Positions 34,182 through 43,096 are shown, numbered from the stretch's first letter. The stretch: 64,000 nucleotides of DNA from Enterococcus hulanensis (GCF_005405485.1 NZ_BJED01000011.1:78379-142378); one strand, 5' to 3'. Numbers and translations are program-made. The notes: a model not told the origin generated them from the sequence alone.

Positions 34182-34961
34182 TTAATTTTTTGGTACATCC
34201 GTTAGTGTCCAGGTTAATTGGGTTTGGTAGTTCACTGCATCTTTTGGCGTTTCACCGGGAACAGACAGCTTCACGTCTTTTGTTACGTTTACCTTTTGCG
34301 TATTGCCCTGCTCATCTTGTTCTTCTGCTTCCTCCACTGCACCCCAATAGGTTGCCCAAGTTCCTGCACCTGTTCCTGCTTCTGCGGTGACGACTACTTC
34401 AGTCTCGCCTGGAACTAATGAGAGGCTCTCAGCAGCGAGCGGTTTTTGGTCATACAAGATCGTACTTTCAACTGTTGGATTCGCTAAAGTAATTTCTGCA
34501 CCTTTTAACACATCATTTTCAGTTGGTGTTACTGCCTTTAGCTGCTCTTCTTGTTCAATGGTCAACGTCCAGCCATGATTGGTTCCGCGGTTATCTGTAA
34601 TTTGAACATAGTTCGGTGTGTCTTTTTGTTCCCCTTGATACTTTTGGGCTCTGGCAAAATACACCTGATCCTTGTTTGAAATACGGTTTTTGCCAAAATC
34701 AAAGCTTGACGCATAGTCAATCGACAACGGTCCCTGCGTTCCCGGATCAGGACCATCAGGATTCGTTGGATCAATCGGTTGAACCGGATTTCCTGGTTCT
34801 GGATTTTCTGGATCAACTGGATCGATAGGGTCTGTACTAGGAATAAATTCTATTACTCCATCTGATTGATAGGCTTTCGCTTCTTCTGCATTTGCTTGGC
34901 TAGACAATCCAAAAAGCATCGTCAACCCGAATACCCCTATACCAAAAAAATGTTTTTTCAT
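34182..34961 (-). CDS. WxL-domain surface protein (locus 3, second)
   Basis: 259 aa with a signal peptide (1-25), a Pro/Asp/Asn-rich linker (about 40-75, 'PDPGTQGP' type) and a WxL domain with 'GWTLTIEQ' and terminal 'LTWTLTDVPKN'. It is paralogous to the next gene (34982-35713), with the same Pro-rich linker and 'LSIDYAS.F.FG' start of the domain. Confidence 0.85.
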   Translation of the reverse strand: MKKHFFGIGVFGLTMLFGLSSQANAEEAKAYQSDGVIEFIPSTDPIDPVDPENPEPGNPVQPIDPTNPDGPDPGTQGPLSIDYASSFDFGKNRISNKDQVYFARAQKYQGEQKDTPNYVQITDNRGTNHGWTLTIEQEEQLKAVTPTENDVLKGAEITLANPTVESTILYDQKPLAAESLSLVPGETEVVVTAEAGTGAGTWATYWGAVEEAEEQDEQGNTQKVNVTKDVKLSVPGETPKDAVNYQTQLTWTLTDVPKN

Positions 34962-34981
34962 CCGTCGTTCTCCTTTAGCGT

Positions 34982-35713
34982 TTATTCATTTCCTGGAGTA
35001 TTTTCTAATGACCAAACTAATTTTGTTGAATATTGTTGTGCTAGTTTTACTGATTCGCCGGGAACAGAAAGCTGAACAGCATCCGCATTTGTCGCTTCAT
35101 CAGAGCCAAAACGATAGACCCATGTCCCTACGCCCGTTCCTGCTTTGGCATTAACAGCAACGTTATTGCTTTGTCCGGGTGTCAGAATTAATTCATTATT
35201 TACCTCAGAGGGCTTGTACTGCTCATTTACTGCGGAAGCAACTTCCGCTTCGCCAAACTTCAATTGTGCACCGACTAACTCGTCGCCTGCTGCTGTTTTG
35301 AATTGCTCAGGTTGTGAAATACCTAGTTTCCAACCTTCTAAAGTTCCTCGTCGGTCTGTTACTTGCACATAGGTTGGTTTTTTTGAACCGTCAGACATTT
35401 CGTCTGGCGCAGCATAATAGGTTTTATCTGCTGTAGAAATCTTTTGAGTACCAAATTTAAATTTTGAACCATAGTCAATTGACAATGCCCCGCCAGTACC
35501 TGGTCCAGGAGGGTCCGTTGGATCAACTGGATTGGTTGGGTCTGGATTTTCCGGGTCAACCGGTGGTGTCACACCTTCATCCCCTGCTTCAAAAGTGATC
35601 GTTCCTTCTGTGTTGTATTCTTTAGGAAATGTTTCTTCCGCTGATGCTTGGCCTGCGCCTAATGTCAGACCTGCCAATAAAGTGGTTGTTATGAGTAGTA
35701 GTGTTTTTTTCAT
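34982..35713 (-). CDS. WxL-domain surface protein (locus 3, first)
   Basis: 243 aa with a signal peptide (ending 'GQASA'), a Pro/Asp-rich linker and a WxL domain with 'GWKLGISQ' and terminal 'LVWSLENTPGNE'. Its start overlaps the LPxTG gene by 4 nt. This WxL pair plus the lectin WxL protein matches WxL operons of E. faecium-type organisms. Confidence 0.85.
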   Translation of the reverse strand: MKKTLLLITTTLLAGLTLGAGQASAEETFPKEYNTEGTITFEAGDEGVTPPVDPENPDPTNPVDPTDPPGPGTGGALSIDYGSKFKFGTQKISTADKTYYAAPDEMSDGSKKPTYVQVTDRRGTLEGWKLGISQPEQFKTAAGDELVGAQLKFGEAEVASAVNEQYKPSEVNNELILTPGQSNNVAVNAKAGTGVGTWVYRFGSDEATNADAVQLSVPGESVKLAQQYSTKLVWSLENTPGNE

Positions 35714-36090
35714 AATGATCGTTCCTCTTTTCTTTTAGTGTTAAAAATGAGATAGATAAGCCCTGTCCAAAAAATCAATCCTGCATAAAAGTAGCTCGAA
35801 TTAACAGAATCGCCGGTTCTAGGCAGGATCGCTCGACCTGAAGATGAGTAATTTTTTGTGCCGCTTGTTGGCAGCTCCTTACCACTTGTTGATCGATTCG
35901 CTTGTTCAGCATTGTCGCTATTTCGTTCATTGTCATTGTTTTCTTCGTTCGTCTCGTATTCATAAGTACCATAAAAACTGGTTTGCCCATTTGATTTATA
36001 ATTTTGTTCCTCAGCAGTTGCCGGTATTGCCTTTATCCCGAAAGCCAATGTCAAAAATACAATGGACAGTGTCCTCATAAGATATTTCAA
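35710..36090 (-). CDS. LPxTG-anchored mini-protein (locus 3)
   Basis: 126 aa from a TTG at 36090, preferred because GGAGG lies 8 nt upstream. Signal peptide ('TLSIVFLTLAFGIKAIPATA'), a short polar region, 'ILPRTGDS', membrane helix and 'NTKRKEER' tail. It is the first gene of the operon and a probable substrate of the sortase at its end. Confidence 0.7.
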   Translation of the reverse strand: MKYLMRTLSIVFLTLAFGIKAIPATAEEQNYKSNGQTSFYGTYEYETNEENNDNERNSDNAEQANRSTSGKELPTSGTKNYSSSGRAILPRTGDSVNSSYFYAGLIFWTGLIYLIFNTKRKEERSL

Positions 36091-36441
36091 ACGTTGTCCC
36101 TCCTTTATTACCAATAAATTTGTTGCTGACTTAACCATCAGCAGTAAAAATATCTTTTCTTGAATAGATCATCCCAGCAGTATCCTGGCAAACATGCGTG
36201 AAGAGCCGTCGACTGCTCTGCCGCTGATACAAGAATCCTTCTGCTGCAGCCCAAGATAGCGAGCAAAAAGAATTTTGTATTTTCATTGAAAAACAAATTA
36301 GAAACTAATAAAACATTTTACTAACCGTCTCTCAACTGTTCGCCATGTGTGATATAGTAGCAGTGAAAAGGATTCACTTTCAAATACAATTCATGTACAT
36401 GTCTAGACATAAAAAGTAAAAATAACAGAGGTGTTGGTAAA
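36091..36441. promoter_or_regulatory. Divergent promoter region, WxL locus 3 / Mga regulator
   Basis: About 350 nt without a gene. It contains a GTGAA...TTCAC dyad (36363-36377), a CATGTACATG palindrome (36392-36401) overlapping a perfect ATGTCTAGACAT palindrome (36399-36410), all just before the regulator. These are candidate operators for autoregulation or control of the WxL operon. Confidence 0.45.
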
Positions 36442-37917
36442 ATGATCAAAGCTTCTATCCTACGAAAGTTGAACGTGCTCTTTTATATCATCAGAACAGA
36501 AGGGACTTCTTTAACAGAACTTTCTGAAATTCTCACGATCCCTAAACGAACGGTCAAAGAGGATTTAAAAACAATCAATGAGTTAATGAAAGATGAATTT
36601 TCAATGAAAGATTACCTTCTCTCCAGTCGCCAAGGTGTCATTTCCATCAATCCTGCCTATCAACAAGATGCTGTTAAAACTGCTTACGCGTTAAAACTTT
36701 CCTTACTCAAGAGTCAAGTAATCTTCAATTATTGCGTCCTTCTGATTACTAAAGTTGTTATTAGTAAAGACGAGCTTTTAGATACTTTGTTTATCTCTGA
36801 TGCCTACCTAGCCAAATTAACTACACAACTGAGAGAATTTCTCTTACCTTACGAGATCGAGATCACGATTGAAAATGACCAGTATTCTTTAACCGGAAAT
36901 GAAATGGTCGTGCGAATCTTCTCCTATATTTTCTTGAAGGATAGTTACCAAAACATCGAATGGCCCTTTACAGATATTTCGCAGGAGGATATTCGCAAAG
37001 GACTGCCTGAAAAAGTTCTGCGGCTGTCTCCGACCTTCTCGAATACGAAGCGCAGCTCTCTTTATATCCTGCATCAAGTACTGCGTTCCCGGTATGACCA
37101 TCAGCGTTATCTAAATTTTGAAAGCGATCCGACAATCGATAAATTGATCGAACTAATGGTAGAGCATTATGACAGCGCTTATGTTCTCCACACAGGCGGA
37201 TATGGTGAAATTCCGCAAGAACATTTTCAGCAAGAACTGCTATACTTCAATTTTGTGCGACACTTTTTAGCGTCTGATTCTATCCCTTATCGAACAAAAG
37301 TTGAGCTTGGTGAGGTTTTTAGTAGGACTGATGATAAGTTTTGTCAACTTTCCAATAAAATCTATGAAGCGTTTCTCACGATTTCAAAATTTCCGATCTC
37401 TGAAGAAGGAAGCTATTTGTATCATTACTATTTAACGATCTTTAATATCATTTACGCCTTGTTTGAAAAACGTTTTGAGTATTTTCTTGATCTTCTTTTA
37501 CCAAAACCAACGTTTCATTTAGATACCAATACCGAATACATCGCCAAAATCCGTCATGTAATGGTAGAAACGATTTCCGATGAATATCAGGCTAATTATC
37601 TTAGCAGCCTGCTCTACTCGCTTTCTACCTCAGAGGATCAAATAAAAATCAGAATCTATTTGCAAATGAACAAAGATTTCACAGCGGTCTATGTCTTAAA
37701 AAATCGCTTGCGCGCCCTGTTTAACTCAGAGAATATCTATATCTCAGATAATTATTCTCTGGCTGACATTGTTGTGACCGATTCTTTAGAAGAAGTCACC
37801 GAGGACAACAAATCCATTTTTTACTTTGATTCCGTCAACAATGAAGACGCTTGGGAACACCTGCTGATCCTGATCCGCAGAACCTATATAAAAAAAAGAT
37901 TTACGAAAATCGGCTAA
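36442..37917 (+). CDS. Mga/AtxA-like transcriptional regulator
   Basis: 491 aa, typical for the Mga family. N-terminal helix-turn-helix domains ('TSLTELSEILTIPKRTVKEDLKTINELM' and 'SKDELLDTLFISDAYLAKLTTQL'), a middle region like PTS-regulation domains, and a C-terminal EIIB-like domain. It is divergent from WxL locus 3 across a shared 350-nt region. Mga-type regulators control surface virulence genes in streptococci, so control of this WxL/sortase operon is the natural inference. Confidence 0.75.
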   Translation: MIKASILRKLNVLFYIIRTEGTSLTELSEILTIPKRTVKEDLKTINELMKDEFSMKDYLLSSRQGVISINPAYQQDAVKTAYALKLSLLKSQVIFNYCVLLITKVVISKDELLDTLFISDAYLAKLTTQLREFLLPYEIEITIENDQYSLTGNEMVVRIFSYIFLKDSYQNIEWPFTDISQEDIRKGLPEKVLRLSPTFSNTKRSSLYILHQVLRSRYDHQRYLNFESDPTIDKLIELMVEHYDSAYVLHTGGYGEIPQEHFQQELLYFNFVRHFLASDSIPYRTKVELGEVFSRTDDKFCQLSNKIYEAFLTISKFPISEEGSYLYHYYLTIFNIIYALFEKRFEYFLDLLLPKPTFHLDTNTEYIAKIRHVMVETISDEYQANYLSSLLYSLSTSEDQIKIRIYLQMNKDFTAVYVLKNRLRALFNSENIYISDNYSLADIVVTDSLEEVTEDNKSIFYFDSVNNEDAWEHLLILIRRTYIKKRFTKIG

Positions 37918-37924
37918 CTATATT

Positions 37925-37970
37925 AAAAAAAGGGTTCAAAATCACTTCTGCGATTTTGAACCCTTTTTTT
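37925..37970 (+). terminator. Terminator of the Mga-like gene
   Basis: Perfect 12-bp stem GGGTTCAAAATC...GATTTTGAACCC flanked by A7 and T7; works in both directions. Confidence 0.9.
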
Positions 37971-37990
37971 GCGACAACGACAATTAACAA

Positions 37991-38042
37991 AAAACATCTT
38001 GAAGCCAAAAATCAATAAATGATTTTTGAACTCAAGATGTTT
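37991..38042 (-). terminator. Terminator of the SipW/TasA-like operon
   Basis: Interrupted stem AAACATCTTGA..AAAAATCA/TGATTTTT..CAAGATGTTT with a T-run on the minus strand, 30 nt past the last gene. Confidence 0.8.
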
Positions 38043-38071
38043 CCTTTTATAAGCTACTGCGTGTCGCAGGC

Positions 38072-38833
38072 TTACTCCTGCTTATTCAATTCTTTGACCT
38101 TTTCCAAGACCTCGCTCGGCCCTAAATAGGTTACGATGATTTTCCCAGTATAATTCCTTTCGGCTTTGCCTTGATATGGTTGCAAAAGAGTATGCAGTTG
38201 AGAATTCGGCGAAATTTTAGTAACCATATCTGCATTCAGCTCGACTTTTTCTTCACTCGTTTTTAGTATCGGGGCTGTCTCACCAATTTTTGTGACTGTC
38301 GAAGGTTCGCCCAGCTTCACTTTTTCCAAATCAGACGCGTGCTCGTCTGTATCTTTATCAACGTTATCCGTTTCTTCATTTTGATCCTTAACAGTTCCAG
38401 CATCGCCTAACTGAACTTGCAGTTCAGCAGGATTCTCCAAGTACACTGCCGCATAGCTTGGCATATCCGCTAAATCAGCAACCTCCGTCCCCAACGATTC
38501 CCCGCTGTATAACTGGATTGCGTAGATGCCCTCTTTTTCCAATGGCAGCTCATGCGCTTTCCCATCGTAGTTTGCTTCCAAGATGATCTCAGGTTGAGGT
38601 TCGATAGGTTCTTCTACTTCTTGCTTTTCAGTTTTTGATTCATTCTCAGCTTCTATTTTAACAGTTTCTTTATTTTCAGATTTTTCCTGAACAGATTTGC
38701 TTTTGTCACCAAATGCTGCATTATCAACTTGAATCACATAGGTACGCTTATCATAGAATTTTGCTAAAGAATAACTAGATACTGTTACCAGTATTAAAAT
38801 AAACAAGGCTGCAATCACTCTATTTCGTTTCAT
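38072..38833 (-). CDS. Hypothetical exported protein of the fibre locus
   Basis: 253 aa. N-terminal membrane or signal segment 'VIAALFILILVTVSSYSLAKF' followed by 'YDKRTYVI', which recalls the 'LAKY(T/S)' end of SipW-type signals. A Glu/Lys-rich linker follows, then 'PEIILEANYDGKAHELPLEKEGIYAIQLYSGES' and an acidic low-complexity stretch. I do not recognise a family. It is the last gene of the operon, 17 nt after the small TasA-like gene. Confidence 0.6.
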   Translation of the reverse strand: MKRNRVIAALFILILVTVSSYSLAKFYDKRTYVIQVDNAAFGDKSKSVQEKSENKETVKIEAENESKTEKQEVEEPIEPQPEIILEANYDGKAHELPLEKEGIYAIQLYSGESLGTEVADLADMPSYAAVYLENPAELQVQLGDAGTVKDQNEETDNVDKDTDEHASDLEKVKLGEPSTVTKIGETAPILKTSEEKVELNADMVTKISPNSQLHTLLQPYQGKAERNYTGKIIVTYLGPSEVLEKVKELNKQE

Positions 38834-38849
38834 TAGATGTTCACCTTCT

Positions 38850-39443
38850 TTAGTCTATCTGGTTAATAATAGGAACCAGATTGATGTAATTATCTACTTT
38901 GCCATCGTATCCATTATGACTCAATAGGACTGTACATTCATATTCCCGTTCACCATCAAACGGTTCAATATCCAATGAAATCACATCTTTTATTGTCTTA
39001 GGATTTGTCCCAATTCCATCTACTTCTATTGTCTCAACATGATTTCCTGTTAGTTTTACATTATCAACATTTAAAGGAAAATCTGTCTGTGTAGTGTCTA
39101 TCCTCATCTTCAAATTCACTGCTACTTCAGTTTTTAATTTAATTGAAAAGATAACTTGTATCTTCTCATCACTTGTATTAATACCATACTTATTTACATG
39201 TCTTGTTGATTCATAATCTACTAAATTTCCGGTAATACCTGAATTATTGACTTCATTCTCAATACTATAAGAAAACTTCGCGCTCCTAGCACTATCTGAT
39301 GAGGCATAGATTTCAGAAGTGTACTTTGCACTGGTCCAACCAACACTGATACAAGTCAAACAAGCTAGTGAGAAAAGATAGCGATAAATTTTATTGGAAT
39401 TCTTGAAGCTTAAAAAGAACTCTTTGATCTTTGACTGTTTCAT
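38850..39443 (-). CDS. SipW-dependent TasA/camelysin-like exported protein (minor)
   Basis: 197 aa. The signal region 'YRYLFSLACLTCISVGWTSAKYTSEIYASSDSARSAKF' is of the SipW-cognate type, and the mature part is a beta-rich domain. The 'AKYTSEI..SDSAR.AK' block is shared with the 282-aa protein at 40887-41735, so both are probably cut by the adjacent signal peptidases. It is likely a minor fibre subunit; this is inferred. Confidence 0.65.
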   Translation of the reverse strand: MKQSKIKEFFLSFKNSNKIYRYLFSLACLTCISVGWTSAKYTSEIYASSDSARSAKFSYSIENEVNNSGITGNLVDYESTRHVNKYGINTSDEKIQVIFSIKLKTEVAVNLKMRIDTTQTDFPLNVDNVKLTGNHVETIEVDGIGTNPKTIKDVISLDIEPFDGEREYECTVLLSHNGYDGKVDNYINLVPIINQID

Positions 39444-39461
39444 CGCCGCTTTCCTCCCTTA

Positions 39462-39947
39462 CTATTTTTTCCTTGAATCAAAGTAAAACATGGCTAAAAA
39501 TAATCCAATTACCAAGAGCATTCCTAGTGGCGAACCCACGAAGCGAATACCGTATCCTACTAATGGAATCGTCAGAACCACTTTGCCGAAAATTTGCTTT
39601 GAAACAATTGGCGGATCTTCCGTATTATTCGCGTCCCCTTGTGTCACAAACTGATTCTCCGTTTGTTCAACGATCCGGTGGGTCGTTGCTCGGGTATCCC
39701 CTTCTTGAATAAAGGTAATCACTTGATCCTTTTGATAATGTGCCTGTTTCTGAACGATCACCAGATCGCCCCACGATAGTGCCGGCTCCATACTGCCAGA
39801 AGCAATCACCGCATATCCATAACCAAAAGCCATAGGAAAACGCTCATGCTTCACATTCCGTTGATACAAACTATAGATGTTAAAGCTCAAAATCAAAACT
39901 AAACAGACAATCATCAGATTCTTTAATATATTCCAAATTACTCGCAT
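39462..39947 (-). CDS. sipW: SipW-type signal peptidase I (second copy)
   Basis: 161 aa. ER/archaeal-type signal peptidase with Ser in 'ASGSMEP', His in 'TTHRIV' (in place of Lys of bacterial enzymes) and Asp in 'TQGDANNTED'. Membrane helices lie at both ends. In Bacillus SipW processes TasA and TapA. It is placed between the YPQTG-anchored protein and the small TasA-like protein. Confidence 0.85.
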   Translation of the reverse strand: MRVIWNILKNLMIVCLVLILSFNIYSLYQRNVKHERFPMAFGYGYAVIASGSMEPALSWGDLVIVQKQAHYQKDQVITFIQEGDTRATTHRIVEQTENQFVTQGDANNTEDPPIVSKQIFGKVVLTIPLVGYGIRFVGSPLGMLLVIGLFLAMFYFDSRKK

Positions 39948-40762
39948 TTTTCTCTTCCCTTACGAACTCGCCAAACTATGTAGATAAACAGCACAATCAG
40001 AATCCCCATCACGATACTGGATTTGGCAATAAATTCCCCAGTCTGCGGATATTGACGCCACAGCTTCTGTTTAAAAAAAGCTGCAGAATCTTGTGCCAAT
40101 GTATTTTGAACCGGCTCTTTCGCTGCATTATTTTGAGTGTTTCCCTTAATATCGGCCACTTCTTCATCTGTCTCCACTATTACATTCAACGTCAACCGAT
40201 AAATCAGCGCTTCCTTCAACGCCCGTTCGCCAAAGCTGGTATCGTTTTTGTCCTTATCCCGTTCAAAAGGCCATTGCCACGTCAAATCAATCGTCTCACT
40301 CTGCCCCGCAGCTAATTTCCGTTTGTAATCTAATGGAAAAGTCGCACTCCACAGACTCCAAGCATTTTCGCTGCCCTTGATCCACGGACCATTAGTGACT
40401 CGCAATTTAAAATCTAACGGAAGCTCCTGCTCATTTTCATCACGACCAGTCACGATATATTCTATCGGCTGCTCGTAATCATTATGGATCGTAAAGGAAT
40501 AATAGCCGCTGGTACCAGGTGCAATCAGCTTTTCACCATCAGCTGTCGGACTATCAACCGTTCGCTCAAGAATCGTCGCAAAAATATTGGCGCTAGTCAT
40601 CTCGCCGGGTCTCCAACGTTCTCCGTATTGATCTTCTATATAAACATGATCTTCTAATGCCGCTTCAGCAGAACTAGGAAAAAAGGCGAGAATAAATGTG
40701 ACAACAACTAAAAAGAATAGAACTACCCTCTTATGGGGATGGTAAACTCGTTGATCTTTCAT
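39938..40762 (-). CDS. YPQTG wall-anchored protein with TasA-like motifs
   Basis: 274 aa from the ATG at 40762 (GGAGG 4 nt upstream). Signal peptide to about residue 34, then an extracellular domain with 'IAPGTSGYYSFTIHNDYEQ' and 'LTWQWPFERDKDK', and a C-terminal 'YPQTGEF' + hydrophobic helix + 'WRVRKGR' tail resembling a sortase signal with Tyr for Leu. The 'IAPGTSG' and 'W.WPFER' motifs also occur in the 282-aa TasA-like protein, so this may be a wall-anchored base of the same fibre. Overlaps the following sipW gene by 10 nt. Confidence 0.7.
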   Translation of the reverse strand: MKDQRVYHPHKRVVLFFLVVVTFILAFFPSSAEAALEDHVYIEDQYGERWRPGEMTSANIFATILERTVDSPTADGEKLIAPGTSGYYSFTIHNDYEQPIEYIVTGRDENEQELPLDFKLRVTNGPWIKGSENAWSLWSATFPLDYKRKLAAGQSETIDLTWQWPFERDKDKNDTSFGERALKEALIYRLTLNVIVETDEEVADIKGNTQNNAAKEPVQNTLAQDSAAFFKQKLWRQYPQTGEFIAKSSIVMGILIVLFIYIVWRVRKGREKCE

Positions 40763-40811
40763 TTTTCCTCCCACATCTTAAATAGAGCCGTAATACTTAC
40801 AGACACTTTTA

Positions 40812-40872
40812 AGGCTTTCAATCTCTCCAAAGGCTGCCTAAAATAGACAGCCTTTGGAGAAGCTGAAAGCCA
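40812..40872 (-). other. Long intra-operon stem-loop after the main fibre subunit gene
   Basis: Perfect 13-bp stem (TCTCCAAAGGCTG and complement, 40824-40860) extended by GGCTTTCA/TGAAAGCC (40812-40871). No T-run in the minus direction. Such structures often stabilise upstream mRNA and give more of the major subunit than of downstream proteins. Confidence 0.6.
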
Positions 40873-40886
40873 GCTTCTCAAAAATA

Positions 40887-41735
40887 TTAGTCGACTTGGA
40901 CAGCTTTATAGCTCATGCTCATATCAAATCTTGGCATATCCGCATCTAATGTAGCAGGATCAGCAGCACGATTCCCTACAACAGTATCCCAATCATTTAC
41001 AGCCTCTAAGGAACCAGTTTCTGGTCGTTCGAAAGGCCACTCCCATTCAATTTTAAATCCTATTGCAGCTAATTTTGCTTTTTTTTCAGCAAGTGATTCG
41101 TTAGGATAAATTGTTTCTGTCGTTCCTCCAGCCTTCAATGTGTCGTTAAGATTTTTCACCTGAACTCCACCATCATCGGGATTTTTCGCCCCTCCATTAG
41201 TATCAATTCCGTCATATACTACATCAGTGTAATCATTGTCAGTTGTATCGTAAGCAGAAATTTTGAATCGCAAAGGCCACCAAGGAAATCCACTAACTCC
41301 ATCTGCATTATTTCTCCAATTACCTAAATATTTCCCATAAACCGAGTCACTAGCAAAGTCTCCATAAGCATAATTGACTTTAAATGCAGTTTCTACATTA
41401 TTTAATTTTGTATCTGAAATTGTTGGCGCCATAACTACAGAACCACTTGTCCCCGGAGCAATAACCTTATTGCCGTTTTTACTTTCTACTGTATTCGTTG
41501 ATGTTCCAGCTGCGCCGTCATACGCTGTTTTAAACATATCAAAAGTCTGAGCCTCTTCAGTAATTCCCCACTTCGCAACTCTCGCACTATCACTTGCCGT
41601 TCCAATCTCACTCGTATACTTCGCCAAAGTGCCGCCCAATAGACTCATGGTTATCAGCACCGCACCAAATAGTAAAACAGCCGTTTTGACTGATTTATTG
41701 TTCTTTCGTTCAATTTTCGTTTTTTCTTCCATCAT
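40887..41735 (-). CDS. SipW-dependent TasA/camelysin-like fibre subunit (major)
   Basis: 282 aa. N-terminal SipW-type signal 'LLFGAVLITMSLLGGTLAKYTSE' then 'SDSARVAKWGI', followed by a beta-rich mature domain with 'VIAPGTSGSVVMAP' and 'KIEWEWPFERPETGS'. This is the pattern of alternate-signal exported proteins related to TasA/CalY, which polymerise into biofilm fibres in Bacillus. Its start overlaps the upstream sipW by 4 nt and a strong stem-loop follows, which suits high expression. Function as a fibre is inferred. Confidence 0.7.
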   Translation of the reverse strand: MMEEKTKIERKNNKSVKTAVLLFGAVLITMSLLGGTLAKYTSEIGTASDSARVAKWGITEEAQTFDMFKTAYDGAAGTSTNTVESKNGNKVIAPGTSGSVVMAPTISDTKLNNVETAFKVNYAYGDFASDSVYGKYLGNWRNNADGVSGFPWWPLRFKISAYDTTDNDYTDVVYDGIDTNGGAKNPDDGGVQVKNLNDTLKAGGTTETIYPNESLAEKKAKLAAIGFKIEWEWPFERPETGSLEAVNDWDTVVGNRAADPATLDADMPRFDMSMSYKAVQVD

Positions 41736-42355
41736 TCAATCTCCTTTTTATTTATTTTTTCTTCTTCGCGTCGGGTCAGTCGTTTCGCTACGAAGTCATA
41801 GCTTAAAAGCATTAGTATTGGGAGTCCAATACAGATCAGCATGCCAAGCGGAGTTCTGGAGAATAAAATCAAATCCCCGACCTTTGGTACTCGCAGCATG
41901 TATTTGCCAATGATATTTTTCTTTTGAACTGGATCTATATCTTCAGTATTATTGGCGTCCCCTTTAGTAGTAAAAGTGTTCGTCGCTTCGTTATAACCAA
42001 CGATCCTATGGATAATCGCGGATTGATTGTTTTTAAACATAATAATATCGCCGACTGCCAGCTTGTCGACGTTCGTTTTTTTCGTGACGACCATATCTCC
42101 AGCCTTGATCGCATCGGACTTTCCAGTATTCATGGAATCGGTCACCACTGCCATCGGCGCATACCCCATCACCGTTGGAATCTCTTCTGGATTCAGACTG
42201 CCTTTGACGATAATCACAAGATTTGCTATCAAAATCGGGATCAGCAATATAGAAACCACAATAGCAATTCCGCTAGTAATCCGTTGAAGCGTTGATTTCT
42301 TGCGCTTCGTCTCAGAGTTCACTTGATAATCGACCTCTTTAGATTGAATTTCCAA
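41732..42355 (-). CDS. sipW: SipW-type signal peptidase I (first copy)
   Basis: 207 aa. Cytoplasmic N-terminus, transmembrane helix ('GIAIVVSILLIPILIANLVII'), Ser in 'VVTDSMNTG', His in 'IIHRIVG', 'TTKGDANNTED', and C-terminal helix 'PLGMLICIGLPILMLLSY'. It belongs to the ER/archaeal-type Ser-His signal peptidases such as Bacillus SipW. First gene of the fibre operon, translationally coupled to the TasA-like gene. Confidence 0.85.
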   Translation of the reverse strand: MEIQSKEVDYQVNSETKRKKSTLQRITSGIAIVVSILLIPILIANLVIIVKGSLNPEEIPTVMGYAPMAVVTDSMNTGKSDAIKAGDMVVTKKTNVDKLAVGDIIMFKNNQSAIIHRIVGYNEATNTFTTKGDANNTEDIDPVQKKNIIGKYMLRVPKVGDLILFSRTPLGMLICIGLPILMLLSYDFVAKRLTRREEEKINKKEIE

Positions 42356-42699
42356 TTAGATATCACCTCATTATTTTCATTTAAAATTTTCTAAAAAAAT
42401 TCATTTGCAATTAATATTATAATGTATTAATTAAAATTAGACAATCTTTTATTGAACTATTAATTATTTGCATGCCACTAATAACTTCATATTATTAGCT
42501 AAAAGTACTTAAAAAATATTTTACACCTATTTTATGAGTTTTTAATTTGATTTCGCCGAATATAAGTAAATTTTATCTATCAAATAATCAATTAGATAAT
42601 CACCTACGAAACTGCTAGTGGCGGCTTTTCACTAGGGCCATCTTCATTTTCCTATATAAACTATTCTTGAATTTGAATCTTTTAGATAGAAAGAAAAAA
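42356..42699 (-). other. AT-rich leader of the fibre operon
   Basis: About 340 nt, no gene. It carries the operon promoter at 42416-42444; the region beyond, to the yheA terminator, is very AT-rich with no clear element. Confidence 0.5.
42416..42444 (-). promoter_or_regulatory. SigA-type promoter of the fibre operon
   Basis: On the minus strand TTGTCT (-35, 42439-42444), 17-nt spacer, TATAAT (-10, 42416-42421), about 60 nt before the sipW start. Confidence 0.7.
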
Positions 42700-42731
42700 A
42701 GCCAACCTGTTTGCAATTAAACAGGTTGGCT
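42700..42731 (-). terminator. Terminator after yheA-like gene
   Basis: Perfect 13-bp stem AGCCAACCTGTTT...AAACAGGTTGGCT with T-run on the minus strand. Confidence 0.9.
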
Positions 42732-42754
42732 CAATTTTATTAGTATAATCTTAA

Positions 42755-43096
42755 TTATCCTTCGTACAATTCACGAATAGGCGTCATGATGATCCGGTTC
42801 AAGTCATTGATAATAACGCTGAAAGCTTGTTCTTTCACCATTAATTCATTGATCAATTCTTCTTGCTGAACCTTTTCGGCTAAAGCTTGTGCTTGTGCAG
42901 CATCTTCATCGCTGAAATCTTCGCCGCGCATTTGTTTTTCTTGCAAGCCTTGTTGGAAAACTTGGAAGTCTTTGAACGCTGCATAAGCAGTTTCATTTTT
43001 CTTTAATTCCTCAAAAGCTGCTTCTAAAGATTTAAATTCTGGTAGTTCGCGGATTTCGCGTTCTAATCCGTTCGCTGAATCGTAAATGTTTGCCAT
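42755..43096 (-). CDS. YlbF/YmcA-family protein (YheA, UPF0342-like)
   Basis: 113 aa, all-helical, soluble: '[46 protein letters not shown]' is the typical start of UPF0342/YheA. Relatives YlbF and YmcA act as a complex in RNA-processing and phosphorelay control in Bacillus; the role of YheA-type members is unclear. It lies downstream of the PBP gene. Confidence 0.8.
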   Translation of the reverse strand: MANIYDSANGLEREIRELPEFKSLEAAFEELKKNETAYAAFKDFQVFQQGLQEKQMRGEDFSDEDAAQAQALAEKVQQEELINELMVKEQAFSVIINDLNRIIMTPIRELYEG

